Source: Canna indica
Lineage: Eukaryota; Streptophyta; Magnoliopsida; Zingiberales; Cannaceae
Length of the DNA stretch: 64,000 nt
Assembly: GCA_034359265.1 (NCBI GenBank)
Contig: CP136893.1
Span: 24,746,001 to 24,810,000 of the forward strand
Reading direction: 5' to 3'
Shown: piece after piece, positions 12,075 to 24,210 of the stretch
How the letters are laid out: every line of letters starts with the position of its first letter
How positions within the stretch are numbered: the stretch's first letter is position 1
Notes under the pieces: generated by a model
The model's input: only the letters and a program-made list of their open reading frames with translations
Databases searched by the model: none
Told to the model about the DNA's origin: nothing
Translations under genes and position numbers: made by a program

Positions 12075-15000
12075 CTACCTTTTGTCATGGTTTTGATTGT
12101 GGAAGGGCAGGGGAACCACCCTAGGTATGTGGAGGTGCCACACCATGATCCTGGAGCAGTCAGCAGGAATACCCTTCAATTTGGTCTCATCTTCTAGGAT
12201 GACTTCATGCACAAACTTGATTGAATCCTGAAATTAACCATGAACATGTGGATGTCAATGATAAAACTTTTGAGGCACAACTGATAATCATTGTGAGAGC
12301 TTCGAATCGACGGGTCACCAGCCAGTGGACAAAGCCATGTTCCTTGTCTTAATCAAAGGACTCTTGCGCTAGATTTTAGTTCTTCACTAAAGAAAGGAAG
12401 ATAATTGGTAAAAGTGCCCTGCATTGGCTAATGATTTAGAAAGGATGCTATCAATGGGTGGTTGATAATTTATGCCTATAATCTAACTTTTTTCAGTACA
12501 ACAAAAAAGTCCGGCTTTTAATTTATTGCTAAAAGAAGAAACGGCCAGAAGAAAGTTATAAATGCCAGTAATGTGCCAAAATTATCCCATGAAGTCAATA
12601 AAAAGAAAATGACAGGAGTGATGCAGACAGGCCACAGTTAGAAACATGATGCTACTAGTCACTAACTCATTCCTCAAATATCAATACAGGATAGATTTTA
12701 TCAGACCTATATTGTACTTCACATAAAACAACCAACATGCATAAAGAGTGATTTCTTTCCCCACTATTTGACCATAGATCCAGAGTAAAGAAGATAGATA
12801 AGAGAGAAAACATTTATTTCAGAATGGGCCTTAAAGGAAATTTTTCTATTGATAACATAGTTCCTGATAAATTTCTAGATGAGCACCGGTATAATTTTGT
12901 ATGCCCAAATGCTGAAAAGGGAAGTACTTGTTTAATCTGCATAGCAAGGCATAAATTGCAAGTAGCTTTGTTCATAATCCTGAGTAAACTTCATATTTGA
13001 GAAATTTCCTTGTGTGTAATAGGCAATCAATCACGAAAACCACATAAATATTACTTGTCTTTAAGCAACATCGGGGACTAACCTGTGACGTGTCAGGCAA
13101 AGAGGTAGAGCGACCCCATCTCTCAGGATCCCACAGTATCGAGCTATTGAAGGCAAAGCCAGAAATATTGATCTTTGAAGGTGTAGTGCTCACATCTGTG
13201 CTAGTCAAAAACAACCTTCTGTCACTGCTCAGGTCCTTCAAGATCCATCCTTCAACCTTTGATGAATGACAAATAGGGCCATCCACTACCACTCTCTTCC
13301 TGTTTTCTGAGACCATTGCTACTGGCCAAGTCCCAAAAACCCTGAAGTTTTGCATTGGGAGGCATTAGATACGAATTAAATAGTCCTTAAGCAGAAAGAT
13401 AAAAAAAGTGAACCAATGTATTTCTGAAAACTGTTGTAAGTGTGTAACAATTAGGAGTCTAATAGTGAAGGAATATCTAGCAAAATAACTAGGCAGAAGC
13501 AAAGCCATGACCATTGTCCATTTGGAACAAACTCCTCAGAGGAAGAACTGAGTTTTAAGGGCAATCAAGATCTATATTTTCTTAACCCAATTGTATAGTC
13601 TAAGAGAAAACTTAGAAAAATGAATTCAGGACTAAAAAGCAAGAGATAAGATTTTAAATTTTTTATGTCATATACATTGAGAGCTGGAGATGAATTGCAA
13701 ACCCGTACAGATTTGGTTTGGCTTGCAAATCCTCTCTACTAGTTAACAGAATATTTTGCTGGAAGTAGAATTTATGGAACTTTGTTGGCTTATACATCAG
13801 ATTCATTAGAAAATAAAAAGTGTTGCTAACATAAAAGTTCCAGTGAACAGGAATATACTTATTACTGTATTCCATTCTATAAGATCAGTAGAGTGTTTAC
13901 ATGATCAAGAGAAGAATAACAAAGGTTAGTGAGAGATGAAAAGAAAATAATTTAAAAATCTTAATTTGGCATGAAGTTTATTTGTTTATGCAGAAGGCAA
14001 ACAAGATCTCGGATTCTTTCATTTCTTAGTTGGTGTAAGAATTGTATGCAAACAACATTTCTTATTCTTTGTTGAAGCTTCTAATATACATGACAATTTC
14101 TTCAACTCTAATGATTGGATGCATGCTCAACACCACTTCAAGAAAATCATATAGACTAGAGGAGAAAAACAAAGTATTAAAAGAAATAGTTGACAATGAC
14201 AGAGTTCACATGTGGGACATGAAATGGGAAAACAATTGAAACCAGAAATGTTTTGTACAAGAAATTAGTTGAACAACATTGAACCTAAAAATTCTCCATA
14301 GAAAATTGCCTTTGTTTTTTTTCTATAAAACAACAAAAGAAAAATTTGGGAAGAAGAGTCAGAATTCAAATACTGCAGCAAAGAACAGTGCAAAGGAAAG
14401 CGCTTGTTAATCAATCAAAGAAAGCTTACTTTTCATTTCTATTCGTTTCCTAGAACCTATTGTAACTTTGGCATATTTGTGGCGTTTGATGCATCCATAT
14501 TTTTCTGAAGCTAATGTGCCAATACTAGATGTAGATTCTGACGTTAATAAATGAAAACATATACACAATTTCCTCGTAATTTTTATTACTATACTCAAAT
14601 GTTCAAATATTAACAAAAAACCAGAAGTATTTGCGTAAAGCAGATGCTAAATTAACAGGACAAAAGGCACAACTGAGCCAAAAGATTCTGATATGCTTGT
14701 ACAGGAAAAAAGAGAGTAAAAAGAAGTAATTTCAGCTGAATCATGAAGATCTTTCAATTATTAGCAGTGAAATCTTCAAATGGTGTAGAAAGATCTAATC
14801 TTATTCTTTCAATTAATCAGCTTCAAGTTCTCTCAAATCTATAATGATTCCAATTTTACTTCCCTTTTAACTAATCGAGTTAAATACCAATGAGATTGCA
14901 AACTATTTCCCTTGTGTTTCATTCCAGTTACATGAAGGAGCAGTAAAACCAGAAAACAAAGGGAAGTAGAGAATGCCATACTCGATCTGTCTAATCTCGT

Positions 15001-15691
15001 CGAAGAATTGGAGATCATACACATTGGATGCGCCTGCGAAGTGCACGATCCCAGTGAGTCTGTGGTACTCGACGTGGCTGAGGGCGACGTTGCGCTGGTG
15101 GTCGGCCTCCGCCTCCGGGTCCGTAAAATTCTCCTTGAAGGTCAGGTGCCTGTACATGACCCCGGTGGTTCGCAGCATCGAGGCAGTGGCGGAGGCGCCG
15201 GCGTGGGCCTGGACAACGATCCAGAGCAGCGGCGGCGGAACCAGGCGCAGGGTGTTCGCCAATCGCCGCAAGAACGCGCCTTGGAACCGGTCGTTGGACC
15301 GCGTCGTGGTCACGACGATAAGCAGCCGCTGCGACGGCGTCTGCAGCTCCCGCATCCTCGCCTCCTCCAGAGGCGGCGGCGGGTCATCGCCGCTCTCGTC
15401 TCCGCCGCCGCGGCCCACGGCGGCGGTGGGGACCGATCTCGGGATCTCGATCATTGTTCGGTTAACAGCCACGCCGGGCTCGAGAACGCGCTCCACAGCC
15501 TCAGCTGGGGCAGTTGGGAGGATGCCGATGCTCCGGCCGGGGAGGTGCTCGGCCGCGCGGCCGGCGAAGAGGGTGGCGGTGCTGGGCGGCGCGAAGCCGG
15601 TGAAGAAGCCCATTACGAAGCAGAGAGCGAAATGCCCGAACGCCTTCTTCCAGAGGTGATTCTTCTTCTTCGTTCGCTCGATTGTTCCCAT
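12075..15691 (-). CDS. IRX9: IRX9-type xylan biosynthesis glycosyltransferase (GT43)
   Basis: There are three exons on the minus strand: 15691-14982, 13341-13083 and 12227-12075, with GT-AG introns of about 1640 and 855 bp. Joined phases are consistent (710, 259 and 153 nt; 373 residues). The start is the ATG at 15691 (MGTIERTKKK), which matches the IRX9 N-terminus; the codon three upstream is GTG. Residues 18-34 form a single membrane anchor (HFALCFVMGFFTGF), giving a type II Golgi protein. A Pro/Ala/Gly-rich stem follows to about 120, then the GT43 domain (NTLRLVPPPLLWIVV, 146-160; GIVHFAG, 214-220; VFGTWP and ILWDPERWGR in exon 2). Family knowledge: IRX9 is needed for elongation of the xylan backbone in secondary walls, in complex with IRX10 and IRX14. 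The animal-type acidic triad is absent (AGASNVYDL instead), as in other IRX9 proteins. Exon 1 is very GC-rich compared with exons 2 and 3. Confidence 0.93.
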
Positions 15692-15860
15692 CTCCTCCAC
15701 CGACGAGGAGAACTGGAGAACGTAGTGGACAAAGACAAAAGGAAAATGAATAAAAGAAAATGTATAATAAATGAGGAGACCAAAGCAAGAAGATAAGAGA
15801 AAAAAATTAAAAGAATTAAATAAATTAGAAGAGAGAGGGGGGGAGGAATGGTGTCATAAT
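15692..15860 (-). promoter_or_regulatory. Likely IRX9 5' UTR and core promoter
   Basis: On the minus strand, a TATA-like TTATTATACA lies at about 15760-15769, some 70 bases upstream of the ATG, and a CT-rich tract (CCCCCCCTCTCTCTTC, about 15827-15842) resembles a plant pyrimidine patch. Both are weak signals; assignment is by position only. Confidence 0.3.
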
Positions 15861-15937
15861 TAGGCTAGAATTGTAGGTGGGGCTTCAAAAAGTAGACTGT
15901 GAGAATGCTGGGTTTTAGTTTTTATCGGAACAATACT

Positions 15938-16043
15938 AATATTTAGTAGAGGTAAATGTTTCAGCAAAGGGTGTTCATTAGTCGACCCTACTCAATAAAT
16001 TTGTGAATTCGACGCTACTCAATTATTTATATATTTTTTGTTG

Positions 16044-16088
<45 letters not shown>

Positions 16089-16188
16089 TAGTAGAGGTAA
16101 ATGTTTCAGCAAAGGGTGTTCATTAGTCGACCCTACTCAATAAATTTGTGAATTCGACCCTACTCAATTATTTATATATTTTTTGTTG

Positions 16189-16224
<36 letters not shown>
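15938..16224. repeat. Tandem duplication of 144 bp, each unit ending in (TA)n
   Basis: Units 15938-16081 and 16082-16224 are almost identical. Each starts TAATATTTAGTAGAGG and ends in a long TA run. The duplication begins about 250 bases upstream of the IRX9 start codon. One visible difference is GACGCTACTC in unit 1 against GACCCTACTC in unit 2. Confidence 0.85.
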
Positions 16225-16229
<5 letters not shown>

Positions 16230-16284
16230 ATTGCTTGAGAAGACGCGAGCCCCATCAACCCGCGTATTCCCGAGATGAAGCTAT

Positions 16285-17490
16285 TGTGTGATATTCGATA
16301 CTAGAAGAGGGGTTGAATAGTATTTGTCTCATTTTTCTATATTTTCTTCTTACTCAATTTTAGCTTCACTTAATGCAATTATTTCTTAATGGTGAATATG
16401 ATCAAATATAAATAGCAATATAGACAAGCAAATAAGCAATGCAAACAAGAGTAGTTATAGTGGTTTGGCCAACTGCCTACTCCACTACCTTGGCTCATCA
16501 CCAAGGATTTCTAACTATTACTTTGTAAAATCTATGTTTCCCTTTGAATACAATGAGGACATCCTTCTCACCACTCTGAGAACACCTCAATCCTATTCAC
16601 CTAGGCAAAACATAATCCTATAAAATCACCCTAAGTGTTTTCTAGCACACCTAGCAGCTATCTCAATTAGCACACCTAGCAGCTATCTCAATTAGAAAAC
16701 AAGTTTACAATAAATGTCAAATACAAAGAAAAGAGCTTTAAGAATTTAAAATGAACCAAGGCTCCTTTCCATCGCATTCACGTCTCCAACTTGCAAAAAG
16801 ATGGCTCTTTGAATTGCAGCAAGATTGAAGAAGCAAGGAATCAGCGCCTGAAGTGAGTTGTCGACTGAAGTAGAGGGCGCGCACAGCAGTTCGTTCTTTT
16901 GAAGGCTTAAGAAACTTCTTTAATGCTCAATAAAAATTATTAGAAAGAAATAAAGAAGTTAGGTGAGGGATATTTATAACCCCTCACTCAAACGGCCCGT
17001 TCAACGGGTAAAAAAATAGTCGTTGAAGTCGTTCGATCGCTGGCCAGTCAATCGATCGATCGGCCGATTGATCGACCGCTGGCTGTATGAGAGAGCTTGG
17101 TCGACCGACGGGTTGACCGACTGATGGAAAGATGTCGATCCCATATTCGGTCAACTAGTCGATCGATCGAATCACTAGAGCCAAGATCATGCGACAAGTT
17201 ATCTTCAATCCGGTCGACCGATTAGTCGACCACTAAGCATTTTGCCAAGTTTTTGCCTCGGTCGGTCGATCGACCAGTCGACCGACGCAGCCTTGAATTT
17301 TTCCTTCACCATCTTCGGTCGACCGAATGGGCTGCTTAGTAGAATACTGCCTTGTTTGGTCAACCGAACGAGCTGCTTAGTAGAATAATGCCTTGTTTGG
17401 TCGACCGAACTCAGGCTGAGGCTGACTTCTTCTTGGATTTTTACATGTTTTTTTATGGGTTTAGTTATCAAGTTTCAACTTGGATAACTT
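16285..17490 (-). repeat. Truncated copia family A LTR
   Basis: Read on the minus strand it ends in ATATCACACA like the family A LTR. It carries the TATA box (complement of 16971-16978) and the palindrome array (about 17030-17410), then stops at 17490, about 250 bases short of the LTR start. A 26-base tandem duplication (about 16655-16705) is specific to this copy. It abuts a second LTR at 17494. Confidence 0.8.
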
Positions 17491-17493
17491 TGT

Positions 17494-19664
17494 TGTGTGA
17501 AACCTAAGGGGGGGGGTTGAATAGTGGTTGTCCCCTTTCTCTATATTTTCTTCTTACTCAATTTTAGCTTCACTTAATGCAATTGTTTCTTAATAGTTAA
17601 TGTGATCAAATTTCAATAGCAATGATAAAAGCAAGTAAGGAAGCAATGCAAACAAGAATACTTATAGTGATTCGGCCAACTGCCTACTCCATTACCTTAG
17701 CTTCTCACCAAGAATTTCTAGCCACTACTTTATAGAATCTATATTCTCCTTTTAAAACAATGAAGACACCCTTCTCACCACTCCGAGAACACCTCAATCC
17801 TATTCACCTAGGCAAAATACAATTCTATAAAGCTATCCCTAAGTGTTTCCTAGCACACCTAGCAGCTATTTCAAACTTAAAACAAGTTTACAATAAAAAT
17901 CAAATACAAATGAACGAGCTTTAAGAATGTAAAATAAACCAAGGCTCCTTTCCACCGCCTTCAGGTCTCCAACTTGCAAGAAGATGGCTCTTGAGTTGAA
18001 TCACAGTTGAAGAAGCAGGGAATCAGCGTCTGAAATGGGTCGTAGATGGAAGCAGAGGGCACGCGCAGATTTCGCTCTTTTGAAGGCTTAAGAAAACTTC
18101 TTTAATGCTCAATAAAACTTCTAAGAAGAGTTAAAGAAGTTAGGTGAGGGGTATTTATAACCCCTCACTCGAACGGCCCGTTCAACGAGTAGAAAAATGA
18201 CCGTTGAAGCCGTTTGATCGCTGGCCGATCGATCGGTCGGTCGACTGACGGATCGACCGCCATTACGACCGCTTGCTGAATGAGAGAGCTCGGTTGACCG
18301 GCTGACGAAAGAGTGTCGATCCTTAATTTGGTTGACCAGTCTGTCACGGGCCAATTGTTTTTGTGCGGAAGAACCCGTGCGACACCCTTGCATCCCGTGC
18401 AAGGGATAAGCCTTAATCCCAAATCTGTCCCGAATTGGGCTTCCCGACTTAACATCGCGGGGCATACGTTGGACCACGTGCCAACCTCGTATTCCATGTC
18501 CGCGCCCCCAAAAGACCATGTTGGTTGAATGGTTTTTGAAGGCATAAAACAAAACAACATTACAGGACTATGGACGCAAGAAAACATAAAACCGGGTGTA
18601 GGACGAGCTCCGCAATTGTCTTGGGCGAAGAACGACATGTTGCATGCCCATATGGGCCACTCGTTCGTCTCCGCCCAAGGCAACCGCTTTGTTTGCCAAC
18701 GCTCTCCTACATTATACATGAGACCCCTAACCCCCAAGTGCCACCCCCAAGGTTCCTTTTGGCACGAGGAGCATGACAAAATCGTGGCCATCCGACATTG
18801 GGATTTTCCATGGCCACGGCCATGACGAATTCACACAAAGTGCTCCGCTAAGCCGTAACGCACGCACCAAGTGTCGAATGGACTCGAAATGCATCCAACT
18901 CATACCGTGGGTCCCCCGGGGATTGCACAAGAGGTTTTATAAGTACGAACTAGAAATAAAGGCAAAATTACATGGACGCGAAAACATATTTACAAATATG
19001 TAGGGAACATTCCGTCATGATTCGTCGTCGCTCGGGCGCATCGAAAAGTCCCTAACAAGTTGGTTGATCGAATACCTGAAGCCAGGGTCGCGTGACAAGC
19101 CATCTCCAGTTCGGTCGATCGATTGGTCGACCACTAAGCATTCTGCCTATTTTTTCCTTCGATCGATCAACCGACCGGTCGACCGACGCAGCCTTGTATT
19201 TTTCCTTCACCATCTTCGGTCGATCGACTAGTCGATCGAATGGCCACTGCCTATTTTTACCTTCATTCGGTCGACCGAATAGGCTACTTGGCATACTACT
19301 GTCTTGTTTGGTCGACCGACCGATTGACCGAATGCAGGCTGAGGCGGATTTCTTCTTGAAATTTTTACATGCCTTTTTTTTATGGATTTAGTTACCAAGT
19401 TCTAACTTGGATAACTATACAATTAGCTTGGGATAAGATTGTCCTAGAGGTATATTACATGAATTTTACTTGATCTAATCCCGAGCCTTTCATCGACGTT
19501 TTCTTCTTCCGTTTCTTTGACGATCTTTTCCTTCGTCTCGTTTGAATGGATTTGGCATGCTTATCGCAACCTCAACCTGACTCAAAACATCACACTTGGA
19601 TTAAATACATGTTTGTTATCATCAAAATAAAGATCGAGACTTAAGAGAGACCCTTAAGCCAACA
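17494..19664 (-). repeat. Family A 3' LTR of copia element 2, with insertion
   Basis: On the minus strand it starts TGTTGGCTTAAGG at 19664, directly after the polypurine tract, and ends TCACACA at 17494. Its TATA box is the complement of 18152-18159, with palindromic motifs at about 18205-18300 and 19110-19340. Without the 18342-19057 insertion it is about 1450 bp. Confidence 0.8.
18342..19057. mobile_element. Probable solo LTR of an unclassified retrotransposon
   Basis: This 716-bp block splits the family A LTR; the two halves join smoothly at GACCAGT / AGTTGG without it. It begins TGTCACGGG and ends CCCTAACA, i.e. TG...CA with short inverted ends. The flanks AGTC and AGTT could be a 4-bp target duplication with one transition. 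A long open frame on the minus strand (18165-18791) crosses the block boundary and shows no domain, so I do not call it a gene. Confidence 0.5.
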
Positions 19665-19809
19665 ATCTCCCCTTTTTTGATGATGACAAACATAACATGA
19701 AATTTTTAGAAAGCATAAGTGTTTGTGAGTTCGAGTTAAGGCATTCATGAGTTAGGACATGTAAGATATGTAACTTAGCATATGTATTCAACTACTTATG
19801 ACTCAACCT

Positions 19810-21337
19810 TGTTGGCTTTAGGTTTTCAACCTTGGTCTTAATCTCTTAATCTCTTAATCTCGATTTTGATGATAACAAACATGGAACTAATATTTTGTTG
19901 AGAAATCTTTCAGGTTCCATATCGAGTAGCGTTCGATGTCCTCGATCGGATAAATCGAAGAAATCGATAAATCGGAGGGACATTAGAAGGACGTTGATCA
20001 TCGCGCTCGAGTTCGTCGTGAAATATCTCGAAGATCGACGTGTGCACCAAAGTCGCATTGGACGAGTCCAAAGATCACACGAAAAGCTCTCCAAGATGAC
20101 GCACGTTGAAAGCCGAAACCCAGAAATGAAGCGCACAAGAAAAAGGGCTAAAAAATTAATATCAGCCTATGTTCGGTCGATCGACCGAAGAGTGCAAGGA
20201 AAATGGCTGTAGCCATCTTGGTCGATCGATCGGCCGACCGAAGGATGCCGCAAAGCAGCAGTAGCTACTTCGATCGACCGGGCGGTCGACCGACCGAAAC
20301 CCAAAATGAGCCGTAGCTCTGTCGATCGACCGACCTGCGTTCGATGAAGACGCAAACCTGCATCGGTTACCGGGCGGTCGATCGGATTGCGGGAACGCAA
20401 TTTTGCATCTGGGTGGTTGAACTATCGGTCGACCGACCAGAGAGAAGACGCAGCGGTCGGTGTGAGCGGTCGATCGGTCGATCGACCGACCAATCGACCG
20501 GGCGACTGCAACGGATAGTTTTCTATCCGTTGAGCTATCGTTTCTTGGGGAGGGTATAAATATACCTCATCATATCTTTTTTAAAAGTCTTCCTTGACTC
20601 TTACAGACTTTATTGAGCACTCAAATGGGAGAATTGAGCCTTCAAAGATCGATTAAGTGGCGCTCTGTTCTTCCGCGAATATTCTCGCAAGCGCCTAGCT
20701 TTCTTCCTCAACTCGAGATTTAATACGAGTTTTACCTCCTGACGAGTTGAAGGCACCAAAGGCTTGCAAAGGAGCATTAATCTTTTAGCTCTTTTGACTG
20801 CATTTTAACTGTTTATTTGAACACGTTTTTATTTGATTTGTGCGTTTGTAAGACCTAGGTTGTTAGGTCTTGTTGTGTGAAGTGGTTACCTTGTTGTGAA
20901 GGTGTAAAGCCACTTGTGTAAAAATTAGTTGTTACTAGGATTAGTTTAGTTGTCCCTTAGGGTTTAGGTGGAAGAGTGCTCTTGATAAGAAGACGGAGAC
21001 TTCCGGGTGTGGAAGTGCCTTAGGTCGAGAGTGTGACTCTTCGAGTCAAAGTCCTTTGTGTAAGGGAAATCTAATGAATCTAGTAAACCTAGTTTTGAAA
21101 TCCTAGGCGGGGTGCTTAGATAGTGGAGTAGGCATTTGGGCCGAACCACTATAAATTACCGTGTTAGCATTGTTATTTATTGTTGCTTGTGCTTAATTAT
21201 TTATATTGCTTCTGCATTTAAATTGCAAGATTGAATCTTGCCTAAACGAATTGAGAAACGATTAAAATCGAATTTAAGCTAATTAATTTAGTTAACATAC
21301 TATTCACCCTCTCTCTAATGTTGTCATTTCTTCTTCA
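19810..21337 (+). mobile_element. Copia family B solo LTR with perfect 5-bp target duplication
   Basis: It starts TGTTGGCTTTAGG and ends CTTCTTCA. AACCT flanks it on both sides (19805-19809 and 21338-21342). The length is 1528 bp. It matches the two LTRs of the element at 34849-42858 and carries the same U3 palindrome array and TATA box. It sits in the non-coding tail of copia element 2. A single LTR with intact target duplication indicates LTR-LTR recombination after insertion. Confidence 0.92.
20172..20562 (+). promoter_or_regulatory. LTR U3 palindrome array and TATA box (family B solo LTR)
   Basis: Repeated GGTCGACC/CGATCGACCG dyads run from 20172 to about 20502 in units of roughly 50-55 bases and are followed by TATAAATA at 20555-20562. 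Several ACCGAC/GTCGGT cores are included. Confidence 0.6.
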
Positions 21338-21909
21338 AACCTATGCTCCCTATCAATGTGCATATTCATATTCAACTACTTATAACTCAACGTATACTCC
21401 CCCTATCAATGTGCATATCATTTTTAACTCTCCCTATATATATAATTCCCCCTTAACTATAAAACTCACACTATCAATGTGTATATCATTTTTAACTCCC
21501 CATATATATATATATATATAATTCCCCCTTAACTATAAAACTCACCCTAACTATATGCACATTGTGAAAATCATTTTTAACTTTTAACTCCCCCTTAACT
21601 ATAAAACTCACCATAACTATATGCATCGTGAAAACCAAGTGTGACCTTTCTTTTTCTCCCCCTTTGACATCAATCAAAAAGGGTAAGAATTAAGGTACAA
21701 TTAATGAGTTTCATCATAAAAATCAAAAGAAACCAAGAAAGCCACAAAATCAAGTATCATCTACCACTATAGTCCTTCCCATTAATGTAAGCCTATAGAA
21801 GGCAAACACTAATAGGTCGCAAAGCCCCACTACAGAGCAATACATAAGTGTGATGATACTATATTGAATTCAATTTTTGAAAAGCATATACATTTTAAAG
21901 AAAAACATT

Positions 21910-23904
21910 TTAATTACTAGGAAAAAACACATATTCCTAATTGCATCCTTAAATTTGTGAAGATTTCTTCAACCAAGGGTTTTGTAAATATATCGGCAAG
22001 TTATTTATCGGTGGATACAAATTCTATCGATATATTTCACTTAGTCACATTATGTCTAAGAAAATGATGTCTCAAGTCAATATGCTTAGTTCTAGAGTAT
22101 AAAATGAGATTTTTGGTTAAATTTATTGCACTAATATTATCACAATGTATAGCTATGCAAGAATACCTAAGTCCATAGTCTAAAAAGGTTTGTTTCATTC
22201 AAAAGACTTGCGCACAGCAACTAGCTGCAGCAATGTATTCCGCTTCGGTAGTTGAAAGTGAAACTGAGTTTTGTTTTTTTGAGAAACAAGAAACAAGACT
22301 CGCTCCTAAGAATTAACAACACCCACTAGTGCTTTCTCTATCTACCTTACATCTGGCAAAATCAGCGTCCGAAAAACCAATTAAATTAAATGATGTATGA
22401 CATGGATACCATAATCCTAAGTTAACCGTGCCCTTTAAGTATCTCAATATGCGTTTTACCGCACTTAAAAGAGACATCTTAGGGCAAGATTAAAACCTAG
22501 CACATACACAAACACTAAACATGATATCGGGTTTACTTGCGGTTAAATAAAGAAGACTACCAATCAAACCTCGATATCGTTTTTCATCCACTTTAATGTC
22601 CTCTTCATCTTTGTCAAGCTTGATGGATGCGCTCATAGGTGTAGAAGCTATATTGGCTTCATTCAACCCAAACCTAATGATGAGCTTCTTTGTGTACTTG
22701 GCTTGATTAATGAAGATCCCTTTGTTGGTTTGCTTGATTTGGAGACCAAGCATGAAGGAGAGCTCTCCCATCATGCTCATCTCAAACTCATCTTGCATGC
22801 ATTTAGCAAATCACTTACATAGCATTTCATTAGTAGCACCAAAAATTATGTCATCAACATAAATTTGAACTAATAACATGTCATTTTAATGATGCTTAAT
22901 GAAAAGTGAAACGTCGGCTTTTCCAACATCAAAACCTTGTTCAATTAGGAAAATTGAAAGTCTTTCATACCAAGCCCTAGGGGCTTGTTTTAAACCATAT
23001 AAAGCTTTTTTAAGTTTGAAAACATGATTTGGAAACTCAAAACTTTCAAATCTGGGGGGTTGTTCAACATAAACTTCTTCATTAATAAGACCATTTTAAA
23101 AACACACTTTTTACATCCATTTGAAAAAGTTTAAAACCCTTAAAGCTAGCATACACCAAAAGCATTCTAATTGCTTCTAATCTAGCTACGGGAGCATATG
23201 TTTCATTATAGTCTATTCCTTCTTGTTGATTGTACCCTTGTGCCACTAGCCTAGCTTTGTTTCTAATAACCAATCCTTCTTCATCTAGCTTATTTTTAAA
23301 TATCCATTTAGTTCCAATTATGGTTTGTTCACTTGGTCTAGGCACTAAGTCTCATACATCATTTCTAGCAAATTGGTTGAGTTCTTCTTGCATAGCTAAT
23401 ACCCAAAACTCCTCTTCTATTGCTTTCTTAATGTTCTTAGGCTCTACTTGAGATACAAAAGCAACATATTGACAAATATTCTTGAGTTTAGAACGTGTTA
23501 CCACTCCCGTTGAAGGCTCTCCAATGACTTGATCCATTGGATGATCTCTTACCAATCGATATACTTTAGGGAGAGGTGGTAGAGCTTCTTCTTCTTTATC
23601 TTCAACTTGAGGTAGATTTAAGAATGGAGGTTCTTCATGTTGGGTCTCCTCATTATCTTCATCCTCCACTTCTTTATCATGAAGTGTGAGATCCTCAAGT
23701 TCCTCACCTAGATTCACAATCTTCACATTTCTAGAAGAATCATTAGTTTCATTAAACGTGACATGCATGGATTCTTCAACAATCATTGTTCTACAATTGT
23801 AAACTCTATATGCCTTAGAATTAATAGAGTAATTTAGAAAAATTCCTTCATTAGATTTAGAATCAAATTTTCCTAAATTTTCCTTAGTATTTAATATAAA
23901 ACAG
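21910..23904 (-). pseudogene. Copia element 2 pol remnant: integrase C-terminus, RT, RNase H
   Basis: Reading the minus strand from 23904, the GKRIF-type integrase end (SNEGIFLNYS) comes first, then RT ([30 protein letters not shown]) and a segment with MLGLQIKQTN and YLTASKPDIMFSV, then RNase H down to a stop at 21910. The region near 22850 that should hold the catalytic box still encodes a VDDIIFG-like string. Frameshifts near 23350, 23090, 22800 and 22490 disable it. It is a close relative of the remnant at 1596-4135. Confidence 0.85.
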
Positions 23905-24210
23905 AGCAAAGTCGTTGGTCAAGATTTAACCATCTTTCCTACAAGTCAAGATGTCTAGTGAAATCCAATTGGCTCAAGGGTCCTCTACTCATACTCCACC
24001 ACTATTCGATGGGAACAACTACACCTATTGGAAGATCCGCATGAATGGCTTCCTTCAATCCTTACGCATGGATGTATGGAGGATGATCCTAATAGAGTAT
24101 AAATAACCCAATAAGGATATGGTCCAATGGGACCATGAAGAAATTAGGCTTTTCAATGCAAATGCGAAGGTCATCAATGTTTTATATTGCGGCCTATCAA
24201 ATAATGAATT
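23905..24210 (+). pseudogene. Copia gag N-terminal fragment, opposite orientation to adjacent pol
   Basis: The stretch starts GAGCAAAGTCG, which looks like the end of a TGGTATCAGAGC primer-binding site, and then an ATG at 23951 opens a gag frame (LFDGNNYTYWKIRMNGFLQS, then FNANAKVINVLYCGLS) typical of copia gag. A TAA interrupts it near 24103. It ends at the TRIM element (24211) and does not resume after it. It points away from the minus-strand pol at its left. Confidence 0.75.

Larger units (their letters stand above)
17494..23904 (-). mobile_element. Ty1/copia element 2 (family A), minus strand, 5' part lost
   Basis: On the minus strand, pol runs from 23904 down to 21910 and is followed by a non-coding tail, a polypurine tract (complement of 19665-19678) and a 3' LTR (19664-17494). 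It is interrupted by a solo LTR at 19810-21337 and by another LTR-like insertion at 18342-19057. The tail on either side of the solo LTR aligns with the tail of copia element 1 (about 4620-4722). The 5' part of pol and the 5' LTR are missing; at 23904 the sequence changes to a plus-strand gag fragment. Confidence 0.8.

Noticed and set aside
15008..15796. Long open frames on the plus strand opposite IRX9 exon 1
   Set aside because: They come from the GC-rich codons of exon 1 read in reverse. They have no domain, and IRX9 is clear on the other strand with conserved splice sites.
18165..18791. 208-codon minus-strand frame
   Set aside because: It runs across the border between the copia LTR and the inserted block, and no domain is recognisable.
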